Assembly (NCBI RefSeq): GCF_944324935.1
Contig: NZ_CALUYG010000005.1
Coordinates: forward strand, 19,887 to 83,886
Reading direction: 5' to 3'
Length of the DNA: 64,000 bases
From: an uncultured Desulfovibrio sp.
GTDB taxonomy: Bacteria > Desulfobacterota > Desulfovibrionia > Desulfovibrionales > Desulfovibrionaceae
Shown: piece after piece, positions 35,852 to 44,548 of the stretch
How the letters are laid out: every line of letters starts with the position of its first letter
How positions within the stretch are numbered: the first letter of the stretch is position 1
Translations under genes and position numbers: made by a program
Notes under the pieces: model-generated
Seen by the model: only the letters and a program-made list of their open reading frames with translations
Told to the model about the DNA's origin: nothing
The model's database searches: none

Positions 35852-36387
35852 CAGCGACCTCCTGTCATGAAAAAGGGGGTATAGGTTGTCAGCCCGGCCA
35901 GCGGCACAAGGCCGAAATAGCGGCTGTCGAATCCGCCGGGATGCGCGGTCAGCACAAGGGCTTGCCCGGCGGGGATGACGCCGTCATGCAGCAGGGAAGG
36001 GGGCAGGGGCCTGCCTTGCGAATCGACGGGCAGAGCCTTGACGGGCCACAGGCAGCGCGGCCCGGCGGCAGGGCCGCAAAGGATGCCGTCCGGCGTCACC
36101 GTGACGACATCCCCCGGCATCCCGGCCAGATACTTCAGCAGCGGCCGGAGTCCCGACGTGCAGGAGCCGGGCGCAAGGTAGGCGCGTTCCGCCGCAAGAT
36201 GCGCGCCTGCGCCGTCAAGGCAAAATCCGACAATGTCCCCACGGGAGGGAGACGCCGTCGAAGCCTTGTAGATGCCCCGCTCAAGCGAGGGGGTGACGTT
36301 GACGGCATAGCCGCCGGTCAGTCCCAGGGCGACAAGGCCCATGAGCAAAGCGGGCAAAAAGCAGGCAAGGGGAAGAAGGCGTTTCAT
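35851..36387 (-). CDS. traF: TraF-like conjugative signal peptidase (S26 family)
   Basis: In IncP plasmids TraF processes and cyclizes the TrbC pilin. The 178-aa protein has an N-terminal membrane anchor (LPLACFLPALLMGLVALGL) and a catalytic Ser34 in TPSLERGIYK. The general-base Lys is in LKYLAGMPGD near residue 86, followed by a Cys pair. It precedes the small acidic gene and follows traG by two bases. The matching pilin gene (trbC) is in the same operon. Confidence 0.88.
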   Translation of the reverse strand: MKRLLPLACFLPALLMGLVALGLTGGYAVNVTPSLERGIYKASTASPSRGDIVGFCLDGAGAHLAAERAYLAPGSCTSGLRPLLKYLAGMPGDVVTVTPDGILCGPAAGPRCLWPVKALPVDSQGRPLPPSLLHDGVIPAGQALVLTAHPGGFDSRYFGLVPLAGLTTYTPFFMTGGR

Positions 36388-36389
36388 GA

Positions 36390-38393
36390 TCAGCCCTCAA
36401 GGAAATCCGCAAACCGCTTTCCGGGCTGTGCTTCCGGCGCGGTTTTCGGGGCTTCCGGCTGTGCCGCTGTCGGTTCGACGGCCTCCCCTTCCCCGTACCA
36501 GTCCGCAGGGCGCGGATGGTACAGGGAGTCGGAAATGCCGGCGGGGAATCGGGGGGTAATGCCCGGTGCGGGAATCTTGGCCCGGCGGCTGAAGACCGGG
36601 TCAAGGAAATAGAGTATCTGCATCCCGTATATGGGGGAATTGCCGGCCGTGAAAATGAGCATGTGCCCCGGAGCCGTCACCTTGCCTTCCGCATTTTTCT
36701 GTGCGCCGGGCAGGCGCATACATTCATCGGCCGTCAGCAGGGGCCGGGCGGTCTCCGAGATGCTGGTGGAGCGAGACGTGCCCCCCTTGCCGCCGGAGAT
36801 GGACACCTTTTTTTCCACCACAGTCGTCTGGCCCGTCATCTTCGACAGCAGTTCCGCTGTTTCGGGGTCGTTGGGCGCATAGGCGATACGGACATGGCAG
36901 TTGGCCATAATGGCGTTGTCCTTGCCGTATACGCCGTTCAACTGCTTGGTATCCTGAACGATGATATACATCTTGCCGCCGTATCCGGCGATGTAGGCAA
37001 TGGCCTTTTCGACAATGGGCAGCTTGCCCAGCGAGGTGAACTCATCCAGCATCAACAGGCAGCGATGCTTGTAGGCGGCCACGCTTGCGCCGTCCTTGAA
37101 CTCCATCGAGGCGCAGATGCGCCGGATGATAAGATCGACGATCAGGCGCATGAGCGGCCGCACCCGGTCAATGGCCGCCGGACTGACCACAAGGAACAGG
37201 TCAACCGGCTTGTCGCGGTTCATGAGGTCATGGATGCGGAAGTCGGATGTACGGGTATTAAGATCGACGATGGGATCACGATACAGGGCCATGTTGACCA
37301 GCGCCGAGGAGAGGACACCGGATGCCTCGTTTTCCGCCTTGGAGTCCATTTCCTTGGCCGAGGATGCAATGAAGGTATGGCAGGCGGCACCGACGCGCTT
37401 ATCCGCGTCAGGAGCAAAGCCATCCATGAGCACGTCATGGGGTTCCTGCATCATCTCCTGAAGCAGCGTCTTGATGTCCTTATCTTCGGCGGACATCATA
37501 AGCACGATGTCATTGAGCGTTGCCGTGCGGTTTTGATATGCCCTTACCGTGATGCAGCAATGCAGAATCACCCCGGAGAAGAAGGCAAAGGCCGCCTTTG
37601 TCCAGTGATCGTCAAGCCCCTTGCCGTCCGGGTCAACGAGCATGAGCGCCATATTCTGGACATCCTGGATACATTCCAGCGTCGTCAGGCGTATTTCTTC
37701 CAGAGGATTGAAGCAGCAGCCGGAGCCGGACGCATCGGAGGGGTCGAACCGCAGCACGGTATGGCCCTGCTGCTTGCGCCAGCCGGCCGTCAGCGCCCAG
37801 TTTTCGCCCTTGATGTCCAGAACGATGGACGAACCGGGCCACGAGAGCAGGGTGGGCAGGATCAGGCCCACGCCCTTGCCGGAGCGCGTGGGCGCGAAGC
37901 ACAGGATATGTTCAGGCCCGTTGTGCCGGAGATACCGCTGTTGCCGAGCTTTCTTGTCCCACCAGCCGCCGACGTACACGCCCTTGCCGGAAAAATAGGA
38001 CAGGGCCTCAATTTCCGCCCTGGTGGCCCAGTGGGCCGAACCGTGCAGCGTGGCATTGCCCTTTTGCTTGCGGGAGGCGGCATAGAGCGCGCCGCCCAGC
38101 AGCAGCGGCAGGATGAAGACGATCTGGCCAAGCGTCTGCGCCCTGTCCAGCACGTCCGGGTCAAGCGCGTCCGCCCACGAGAAAATGGCCCAGGGCGGAT
38201 ACCAGGCAAAGCCGCCGGTCACGAACAGGGGCTTGCCGAGCGCGGGCTGAAAGCCGTACTCGAACGCCGCCTTTTCCGTTGCCGTCCACATGGCCGCGAG
38301 GCCCGCAAGCGCGAGGACGCAGAGCAGCAGGGCGGTTTTCAGCCCCTTGCCGCCCTTTGCGGCTGTTTCCTGTATACCGTAGTTGTGCTTCAT
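36390..38393 (-). CDS. traG: TraG/VirD4-type coupling protein
   Basis: Hexameric ATPase that links the relaxosome to the type IV channel. The 667-aa protein has two N-terminal membrane helices (residues about 18-40 and 90-107), Walker A in APTRSGKGVGL near 168-178, and Walker B in LLMLDEFTSLG near 430. The C-terminal tail is Pro/Ala-rich and may contact substrates. It overlaps the upstream 151-aa gene (ATGA). Confidence 0.95.
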   Translation of the reverse strand: MKHNYGIQETAAKGGKGLKTALLLCVLALAGLAAMWTATEKAAFEYGFQPALGKPLFVTGGFAWYPPWAIFSWADALDPDVLDRAQTLGQIVFILPLLLGGALYAASRKQKGNATLHGSAHWATRAEIEALSYFSGKGVYVGGWWDKKARQQRYLRHNGPEHILCFAPTRSGKGVGLILPTLLSWPGSSIVLDIKGENWALTAGWRKQQGHTVLRFDPSDASGSGCCFNPLEEIRLTTLECIQDVQNMALMLVDPDGKGLDDHWTKAAFAFFSGVILHCCITVRAYQNRTATLNDIVLMMSAEDKDIKTLLQEMMQEPHDVLMDGFAPDADKRVGAACHTFIASSAKEMDSKAENEASGVLSSALVNMALYRDPIVDLNTRTSDFRIHDLMNRDKPVDLFLVVSPAAIDRVRPLMRLIVDLIIRRICASMEFKDGASVAAYKHRCLLMLDEFTSLGKLPIVEKAIAYIAGYGGKMYIIVQDTKQLNGVYGKDNAIMANCHVRIAYAPNDPETAELLSKMTGQTTVVEKKVSISGGKGGTSRSTSISETARPLLTADECMRLPGAQKNAEGKVTAPGHMLIFTAGNSPIYGMQILYFLDPVFSRRAKIPAPGITPRFPAGISDSLYHPRPADWYGEGEAVEPTAAQPEAPKTAPEAQPGKRFADFLEG

Positions 38394-38845
38394 ACCCCCC
38401 TCCTGTTCTTGCCCGGCGAGGGGAGAAACATGTCGGGAGTATCACCCCTTTTCCAGGAAAGGCTGAATAAATTGGAAAGCTCCAAGCGTGCCGCTTGGGA
38501 AAGGTTGTGGCGCTTGCAAAAATCCGCCAGCACCTCCCCATAAGGTAGCAAATGAGGATCGCCATCGTCATCGAACCATGAGTGGATAACGGCTTCCCTA
38601 CCTCCGTGGTTTTCGACGAAGTCACAGAGATCGGAATCTGACAGTGAACAATGCAACACATCATCGACCAACAAATTATCAACAGCATTTTTGACGGCAT
38701 CTTCCCTTGTGCTGCCGATTCCCCAAATCATGCAGTTCGTATTTTCCCGCTGAAAATCTTTATCAATAAGCTCTTCTTCCGAAACGAAAGACGTATTGTT
38801 GAGATTCAGCGTGACAAGCCAGCGTTTATTTTGTTCGTCAGCCAT
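38390..38845 (-). CDS. Unknown acidic protein between trbI and traG (151 aa)
   Basis: The start MADEQNKRWLVTLNLNNTSF is chosen because GGGGGAA precedes the ATG at 38845; two earlier in-frame ATGs reach back into trbI. The product has no signal or membrane segment. It contains a DVLHCSLSDSDLCDFVENHG region and SWFDDDGDPHLLPYGEVLAD. The gene is distinctly AT-richer than its neighbours and overlaps traG. It may be an insertion into the operon or an element-specific accessory or immunity gene. I do not recognize a family. Confidence 0.65.
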   Translation of the reverse strand: MADEQNKRWLVTLNLNNTSFVSEEELIDKDFQRENTNCMIWGIGSTREDAVKNAVDNLLVDDVLHCSLSDSDLCDFVENHGGREAVIHSWFDDDGDPHLLPYGEVLADFCKRHNLSQAARLELSNLFSLSWKRGDTPDMFLPSPGKNRRGV

Positions 38846-38859
38846 GCTTTCCCCCATGT

Positions 38860-40068
38860 TTAGCGTCCCCATGCCTGATAGGGCTGCCGAAAGACCAGGT
38901 CTTTTGTCACCACGATGTTGAACTGATAGCCGGGCCGCACTTCCAGCGTCGGTTTGATGTTCAGATTCTTTTGCAGGAGCGTGGTCGTCGTCTGGCCGAG
39001 CTGTGCGGCCAGAGCCGAGGTCATCTCATCCTGCATGGACGTGCCGTTATCCGAGGAACCGACGTTGCTGTTGGCCGAATCCATAGCGTAGGCCATGCCG
39101 CCCGTGACCAGCGACATCAGCACGGCCGAGCCGAAAATCCGCAGATAGTGATTGTCTACCTCGTCGGAAAAACCCGCCATGCCGGCCATATCCGCGCCGG
39201 GCATGGCCCCGATGGACATGGACGACCCGTCCGGGAAGATGATGCGGTTCCAGGCGATCAAAACGCGCTGCTGACCGTAGACGACGCGGGAATCATAGAC
39301 GCCATAAAGGCGCGCCCCCTGCGGGATGAGCAGGTTCCGCCCCGTGGCCGTGTCATAGACGTTCTGCGATACCTGCGCGATCATGTTGCCCGGCAAGTCC
39401 GAATTGATGCCGGTCAGCATCACGCCGGGCACGACCGCGCCGGTCTTGAGTTCCAGCGGCATCCCCGCCGTCCGCTGTTCCGCAAGCGTCCATGAGGTAT
39501 CCTTGCGCGCCCGCGAGAAAAAGGCTTCCTTGTCCCTGTCGGCGGCGGGATCATAGGAACCCTGCGAAACCGGATCGGCGGAGATCGTATCCATCCCGGC
39601 GTTCCCGCCGCCTGCCGCAGGGGCCGCGGCCTGCCCGCCGTCCTCCCGCTTTTCGCGTTTGGCCATGAGCGGCGCGGACAGCGCGGAAAGATACGCCTGC
39701 GCCCGCTGGCGACGGATATTTTCGGCCTCCTGATCGACCTGTTTCTGCTCTTCCGTGTTGCGCTGGATGATGACGACAGGCTCCTGCGGACGTTCGGGAG
39801 CCAGAACGCCGCTTGTCCTGTCTCCGTTGGGGTTGAGCGCCAGCCCGGAGCCTTCCACCAACCAGAGCGGCTTGTCTTCCTCCCGCACCACGGCTTCCTT
39901 GGTTTCCTCCTTTTCCTCCTGATCGTGGGCGAAATTCACGCTGTATACGAGCACGGCCCCCAGGATCAGGAGAGCCAGCAGCACGGCGTAAATGGGCCAT
40001 TTGCCCATTCTGGCGATGCGGGGTTGCGCGTTGAGTTGCAGCCCGTTGGGCGAGGCATCACCGCTCAT
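38860..40068 (-). CDS. trbI: TrbI/VirB10-type channel protein
   Basis: Spans the periplasm and joins inner and outer membrane parts of the type IV machine. The 402-aa protein has one N-terminal helix (PIYAVLLALLILGAVLVYSV), a Pro/Glu-rich linker, and a C-terminal beta-barrel domain with VMLTGINSDLPGNMIAQVSQ and LLIPQGARLYGVYDSR, typical of VirB10. A TMVTGG-like antenna helix (AVLMSLVTGGMAYAMDS) lies near residue 320. It overlaps trbH by four bases. Confidence 0.93.
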   Translation of the reverse strand: MSGDASPNGLQLNAQPRIARMGKWPIYAVLLALLILGAVLVYSVNFAHDQEEKEETKEAVVREEDKPLWLVEGSGLALNPNGDRTSGVLAPERPQEPVVIIQRNTEEQKQVDQEAENIRRQRAQAYLSALSAPLMAKREKREDGGQAAAPAAGGGNAGMDTISADPVSQGSYDPAADRDKEAFFSRARKDTSWTLAEQRTAGMPLELKTGAVVPGVMLTGINSDLPGNMIAQVSQNVYDTATGRNLLIPQGARLYGVYDSRVVYGQQRVLIAWNRIIFPDGSSMSIGAMPGADMAGMAGFSDEVDNHYLRIFGSAVLMSLVTGGMAYAMDSANSNVGSSDNGTSMQDEMTSALAAQLGQTTTTLLQKNLNIKPTLEVRPGYQFNIVVTKDLVFRQPYQAWGR

Positions 40069-40571
40069 AGGGCCTCCCTGGCCGCGTCAAATGTGTCGGA
40101 CGCCTTGTCCGAAAGCCTGCCGCCGAGGCCCTTTTCCAGCGTGGTGGCACTGCGTCCGGCTTCGGGACGGCCGGAAGGCAGGTAGGAACGCGCAAAGGCT
40201 TGTCCGTCGGAAATACGAAGGTGCAGATACCATGCGCCGCCGTTGCTGCCGTCTTCCCCCTTCAGATCATCCAGCGTATACGCCACGGTGAGCGCATTTC
40301 CGCCGCTTTCCGGGGAAACGCTGAAGCCGCGCTGCCGCAATGCCGCCTCAAAGGCGGTCGAGAAGCCGTTTTGGGCATCTTTTTCCGGGGACGGCACAAA
40401 AATCGTCGTATGGCCCGGAGCGTATTCCGAGGCCAGAAAGGCGGCCGCATCCGAGGCAATGGCCGCCGTGGCGTCGGCATCCGGCAGGCTGCCCACAAAG
40501 GAGCCGCCGAGTCCCTTGTAGCCGCAGGCCGTGAGGCCCAGACAGAGGATGAGCAAAAGAAGACGCTTCAT
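40065..40571 (-). CDS. trbH: TrbH-like conjugative lipoprotein
   Basis: A 168-aa outer-membrane lipoprotein: signal MKRLLLLILCLGLTAC with a perfect LTAC lipobox, then GYKGLGGSFVGSLPDADATA. In the IncP order it sits between trbG and trbI, as here, which supports the TrbH (VirB7-position) call although sequence similarity is modest. It overlaps both neighbours by four bases. Confidence 0.8.
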   Translation of the reverse strand: MKRLLLLILCLGLTACGYKGLGGSFVGSLPDADATAAIASDAAAFLASEYAPGHTTIFVPSPEKDAQNGFSTAFEAALRQRGFSVSPESGGNALTVAYTLDDLKGEDGSNGGAWYLHLRISDGQAFARSYLPSGRPEAGRSATTLEKGLGGRLSDKASDTFDAAREAL

Positions 40572-41491
40572 TTCCCGCTCCTGCTGATGATGACTTCTTC
40601 CTGCGCCGAGCCGACGCCCAGCACCAGGGAAATGGTGTCAAAGATGCCGTCAACGATCATGGCCTTGTCCGCGACGCGATAATTGACCATGACATCCTGC
40701 TTGCCCTTGCGGACGAGCAGCACCGGCATTTCAGCCGTCTTGTTCCCGTCGGGCAGGCGGATGAAGGTTTGCTGTCCGTCGTCATAGACCCGTTGCGGCT
40801 TCCAGGCGGCTTTCCCCTTGACCACATAGCCGAAGTTGAGCTTGCTCAAATCGACGCGCTGTCCCTCGACCTCGGTGGAGTTCCAGTGCGCCGCGCGCAC
40901 TTCGGCCGCCCGCCGTTCGGCCAGATCGATTTTCAACTGATCCGCGTAAGTGAAGCCCACATAGGGCGTGTGCCCGGAGCGTTGCGAAATGAGGCGCAGA
41001 TGGTACACGCGCCTGTCGGTCGTGACGACGGCCGTGCTTTCCAGCCCGGCATCCACCGGCTTGATGAACAGATGCACGGTTTCCCCGGAGCCTGTTCCGA
41101 CCGTGCCGCTCTCGATCATCCAGCGGGCCGAGTCGCCGATGACGATCTCGTGCACCTTCTCTCCCTTCTGGAGTTCCACGTCGCAGACCTGCATGGGCGA
41201 GGCGAGGATGGTGGGCATACTGGCCCCGTGGACGTAGATCAGCTTGCCGGAAAAAGAGAGCACCGGCGCAGGCCCGCGCCCCGTCCATTCCCGCGAGAGG
41301 CGCAGGGCGCGCTGTTCGCCCTTGGTCAGCGGCACGGTATCCAGCCCCAGATAATCCGGCAGGGGCTTTGCGGACGCCGTGCCCCCGGAGCCGTAGTCCA
41401 GTTGCGGGGGATAGCCGGACGGTTGCGCCGCCTGCGCCGCAAGGGCAGGGGAGGGCAGGGCCAACAGCAGGGCAAGGATCAGCTTTTTCAT
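40568..41491 (-). CDS. trbG: TrbG/VirB9-type outer-membrane-complex protein
   Basis: A 307-aa periplasmic protein with a signal peptide (MKKLILALLLALPSPALAAQ), the N-terminal VirB9 domain containing IVIGDSARWMIESGTVG, and the C-terminal beta domain with LNFGYVVKGKAAWKPQRVYD and MPVLLVRKG. With TrbH and TrbI it forms the core outer-membrane complex. Its start ATG shares one base with the trbF stop (TGATG). Confidence 0.93.
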   Translation of the reverse strand: MKKLILALLLALPSPALAAQAAQPSGYPPQLDYGSGGTASAKPLPDYLGLDTVPLTKGEQRALRLSREWTGRGPAPVLSFSGKLIYVHGASMPTILASPMQVCDVELQKGEKVHEIVIGDSARWMIESGTVGTGSGETVHLFIKPVDAGLESTAVVTTDRRVYHLRLISQRSGHTPYVGFTYADQLKIDLAERRAAEVRAAHWNSTEVEGQRVDLSKLNFGYVVKGKAAWKPQRVYDDGQQTFIRLPDGNKTAEMPVLLVRKGKQDVMVNYRVADKAMIVDGIFDTISLVLGVGSAQEEVIISRSGK

Positions 41492-42213
41492 CAGTTGCTC
41501 CTGGAGGCGGCAAAGATGCGACTTGCCGACAGTTGAGTGATGTAGACGCCGCCGGGATTGTGGATCAGTACGGCTTCGGACGTGGGCGGCGTGATCTGGA
41601 TGGTGACGGTGGCCTCATACATGCGGGATTCCAGCGTGGCCCCAGCGTGGGAACGGGTGGTTTCCAGCCATTCCACGCGGTAGCTGTTTTCCGACACGCG
41701 CAAGGGCAGGGACTTGATCTCCACATGGACAAGCCGCCCGGCCTTGGCGATCTCATAGGGATTGTTGGTGGCGTACCATTCCTTCAGCACCCCCTTGGCG
41801 CTTCCGGCAAAAAAGAAGGAAAGCCGCTGGATCATCTGTTGTTGCAGCTCAATGTCGGCAGTGACCGTGCGCCATTCCTGGATGCAGTTGGCAATGGTCG
41901 CCTGTACCAGTCGCAGGGGGGCCGCGCTTGCCGTGTCCGCACGGTTAACCACGATGGACTTGCCGAGCTTGTCCACTTCGATGATGTACGGCACGGTTTT
42001 CACCTGATTTGCCTGGATCACATTGCAGGCGATGGACATCACGGCAATGATGAGCGTGATGAAGGCCACGGCGCGCCATTGCGCGGCCCGGCTGATGTAC
42101 GAGCCATAGCGTTCCAGCCATTCCGTGCGGGCGTTGAGATAGGGGTTGCCGGCAGAAGAGGGGCGCTTTTCGCCTTCCGGTTCGACCGGCGCTTTTTTCT
42201 TGAAGAATCCCAT
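41491..42213 (-). CDS. trbF: TrbF/VirB8-type inner-membrane protein
   Basis: A 240-aa bitopic protein: a short cytoplasmic start (MGFFKKKAPVEPEGEK), one membrane helix (WRAVAFITLIIAVMSIACNV, about residues 44-63) and a periplasmic NTF2-like domain. The start at 42213 follows GGGAGGGAGG by seven bases; an earlier in-frame ATG at 42237 has no site. It contacts VirB10 and VirB6 equivalents in known machines. Confidence 0.92.
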   Translation of the reverse strand: MGFFKKKAPVEPEGEKRPSSAGNPYLNARTEWLERYGSYISRAAQWRAVAFITLIIAVMSIACNVIQANQVKTVPYIIEVDKLGKSIVVNRADTASAAPLRLVQATIANCIQEWRTVTADIELQQQMIQRLSFFFAGSAKGVLKEWYATNNPYEIAKAGRLVHVEIKSLPLRVSENSYRVEWLETTRSHAGATLESRMYEATVTIQITPPTSEAVLIHNPGGVYITQLSASRIFAASRSN

Positions 42214-42233
42214 GGAATATCCTCCCTCCCTGT

Positions 42234-43364
42234 TCACTTGAGATTTTTCGACCTTGTGGCTTCAAGCATCGTCCGCAGCGACGAACCCACAGTGTTCTGG
42301 CGATCCTCCCTGTTGTGCGCGGAATCCCGCGAGGCGTTCCACAGGTTCCGGGCCGTGCCGCTCACCAGGCCCAGCCCTGTTGCCCCGTCCGCGCGGGCAA
42401 TGGAGGCCGCCATGCCTACATTGCGACCGGCGGCATAGGCCCCGGCGGCGGTAACGGCAGCCGCGCCGAGGGCGGTCTTGCCCAGAGCGCCGAGGCCAGT
42501 GCCGGAACCGCCGGACGCGCTGGAAACCAGCCCGGCCACAATGCCGGGCAGCGTATTGAGCAGGACAAACAGCACGATGACGCAGCCGAGGATGGTCAGG
42601 GCCAGAGGCACGTCAGGCTCCTGCATCACCAGATCAGTGATGAACTGGTAGCCGGCGACGATGATGAGCTGCATGGTGAACAGCTTGAAGCCCACGGACA
42701 GGATGTAGCGCAGGGTATTCATGGCAAATTCACGCATGACGCTGGAACCGCCGAAGCCCAACAGGATACAAGAGGCGGCCATAGCAATGAGTGCTTCGCA
42801 TTTGTAGACGATGACACGAGCCGCAATCATGCAGAAAATGACAAGAACAATGAGCAGAGTAAAAATCCACAGCAATATTAATCCGGCATCATCCATAAAA
42901 TCCATCTCATCTATTGCTGTAAACATATCGTTGCATAGCTGGAGTCCTTTCTTGAAGGCGAGGTCAGAGGAATCATTTGAACCGACAGCCTCTCCGGCAA
43001 TGTCTTGCAATCCGTTCACGACCTGCTGTGTCCAGGGATAGAAATTGTTGATCACCGCAAGAAAGAAACCACACACCACAAGAGTGATGCAGAATTTCTT
43101 GATAACATCCCCCATATCCGCCCTGCCCAGTGCAGCATTGACGCCCAGCCAGGCTATTTCCAGCACGACACAGAGACCAAAGAGGTTCTGGGCATATTTT
43201 GTCGTTACACTGATAATTTGTTGAGATTGCTCACGATATTTATTGACAATGTTAGCAATTATGTCAGAATTTGCTCCAGATGCGGCACTGGCGTTTTCGG
43301 AAAAGAAAACACACACCACAAGGAGTATCCCCATGAAAAAAATCATTCTGCTTGCCTGTTGCAT
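42234..43364 (-). CDS. trbL: TrbL/VirB6-type polytopic membrane protein
   Basis: A 376-aa inner-membrane channel component. An N-terminal signal-like helix (IFFMGILLVVCVFFSENASA) is followed by about five more helices, then a Gly/Ala-rich cytoplasmic tail (ASGGSGTGLGALGKTALGAA). The ATG at 43364 is preferred, with GGAG upstream; 43379, 43406 and a later ATG at 43346 are also possible. The first 20 or so codons overlap the start of an opposite-strand gene (43333-43686), so the two are divergent and overlapping. Confidence 0.88.
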   Translation of the reverse strand: MQQASRMIFFMGILLVVCVFFSENASAASGANSDIIANIVNKYREQSQQIISVTTKYAQNLFGLCVVLEIAWLGVNAALGRADMGDVIKKFCITLVVCGFFLAVINNFYPWTQQVVNGLQDIAGEAVGSNDSSDLAFKKGLQLCNDMFTAIDEMDFMDDAGLILLWIFTLLIVLVIFCMIAARVIVYKCEALIAMAASCILLGFGGSSVMREFAMNTLRYILSVGFKLFTMQLIIVAGYQFITDLVMQEPDVPLALTILGCVIVLFVLLNTLPGIVAGLVSSASGGSGTGLGALGKTALGAAAVTAAGAYAAGRNVGMAASIARADGATGLGLVSGTARNLWNASRDSAHNREDRQNTVGSSLRTMLEATRSKNLK

Positions 43365-43686
43365 GGTGCTTTTCTCCATTGGCGTCTGCAATGCCGATTC
43401 TGACATTGATAAACTGAAAGGATGTTGGCGATCCTATGGAAGCAACTATGAAATAAATGATAATTATTATAAAAAAATTGCAAACGATGTTGAATTTGAG
43501 CTAAATTTTGAAGAAACAGATACACATATTATTATGAAAACAAGGCATCCAAAACTTAAAGAGCGAGAAACCATTCGATATATTTTACGAGAATCCATCA
43601 CCGATGAGTCTTTCATGGTGAGCAAGAAAAAACAGACATCGCCGACAGAAGGTAGAGCGTATAAACGCATAGAGTGTCCAAAATAG
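43333..43686 (+). CDS. Secreted protein on the opposite strand at the trbK position
   Basis: A 117-aa protein with a signal peptide (MKKIILLACCMVLFSIGVCNA, cut before DSD; shown region slightly exceeds the h-core) and a perfect AAGGAG eight bases upstream of ATG. The mature part begins DSDIDKLKGCWRSYGSNYE and is hydrophilic with two Cys (residues about 31 and 115), so a disulfide is possible. It is AT-rich, unlike the trb genes around it. In IncP plasmids trbK, the entry-exclusion lipoprotein gene, lies exactly between trbJ and trbL. An equivalent exclusion role is an inference from position only. A strong terminator follows. Confidence 0.72.
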   Translation: MKKIILLACCMVLFSIGVCNADSDIDKLKGCWRSYGSNYEINDNYYKKIANDVEFELNFEETDTHIIMKTRHPKLKERETIRYILRESITDESFMVSKKKQTSPTEGRAYKRIECPK

Positions 43687-43706
43687 TTTGCCGAATAGTC
43701 CACAGG

Positions 43707-43736
43707 GGCGGCCTCAATGGCGAGGCCGCCTTTTTT
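43707..43736 (+). terminator. Intrinsic terminator of the opposite-strand secreted-protein gene
   Basis: Stem GGCGGCCTC/GAGGCCGCC with a short loop and TTTTTT at 43731-43736, 20 bases after the stop at 43686. It supports independent rightward transcription of that gene against the leftward trb operon. Confidence 0.85.
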
Positions 43737-43741
43737 CTGCA

Positions 43742-44539
43742 TCAGTAGCGCGGGTCATCCTTGGGAGTGAAGTTAAGTGAGGAGAAATCCGTCTTGGCTC
43801 GGTTGATCTCCTCCGAAAGTTGTTTCTGCCGTTGCCGCATTTGCTGTTCAGACAGATCCGACTGGAACTTGGTGGCCACCAGTTCGCGCAGTTGCCGGGA
43901 TTCCTGAATCTGGAGCGCGGCCAGTTGGTTGCCCGCCATGATCGCCTTCTGCTGGCCGTCCGGCGTGGACAGCAGGCGGTTGATGTAGTCCTCAAGCTGC
44001 CCGGAGTTTTCCAGCTCCTGCAACTGGCTGGCGGAAAGCTGGAACGTGGACTTGGCGGCGTCATCCACCCGCTTCGACCAGTTGTCCCAATAGCCCTCAT
44101 ACCTGGTCGAACCTTCGCCGGACAGCAGTTCCTTGGGCATGTTCGCCAGTTCCTTGAGTTCGTCCCGCGTGCGGTACAACTCGTCAAAAACGCCGGCCAT
44201 GCCTGTAATGTCATTGCGGAGGGTGTTCAGCGTGCCGGTTATCTTCCCCAGTTTGGACAGTTCGCCGGATATTTCGCCGATGAGGTTTGCCGGAAGCTGT
44301 ACGGTGTTTTGCACCATGTTGGCATATTGCTCGATATTCTGCTGTACCATTTGCAGTTGCGCGGCCGTCTGCTGCACATACTGGTCATAGGCCGTCTTCA
44401 GTTCCGCAAGCTGTGAGTCGGCAATGGCCCGTTCCAACGCCTGCATGGCGGACGTGGAGCAGTTCGTGCAATAGACGGTTCCGGCATATGCCGGAGCCGC
44501 AAGAGCAAGCCAGCAAAGCGTCAGTATCCCTTTCTTCAT
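43742..44539 (-). CDS. trbJ: TrbJ/VirB5-type conjugal transfer protein
   Basis: A 265-aa exported protein with signal MKKGILTLCWLALAAPAYAG and a long helical body (ADSQLAELKTAYDQYVQQTA, MVQQNIEQYANMVQNTVQLP), the usual pattern of TrbJ/VirB5 minor pilins. A CTNCSTS segment follows the signal. It sits between trbE and the trbK-position gene as in IncP order. Confidence 0.92.
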   Translation of the reverse strand: MKKGILTLCWLALAAPAYAGTVYCTNCSTSAMQALERAIADSQLAELKTAYDQYVQQTAAQLQMVQQNIEQYANMVQNTVQLPANLIGEISGELSKLGKITGTLNTLRNDITGMAGVFDELYRTRDELKELANMPKELLSGEGSTRYEGYWDNWSKRVDDAAKSTFQLSASQLQELENSGQLEDYINRLLSTPDGQQKAIMAGNQLAALQIQESRQLRELVATKFQSDLSEQQMRQRQKQLSEEINRAKTDFSSLNFTPKDDPRY

Positions 44540-44548
44540 GTGTGCCTC

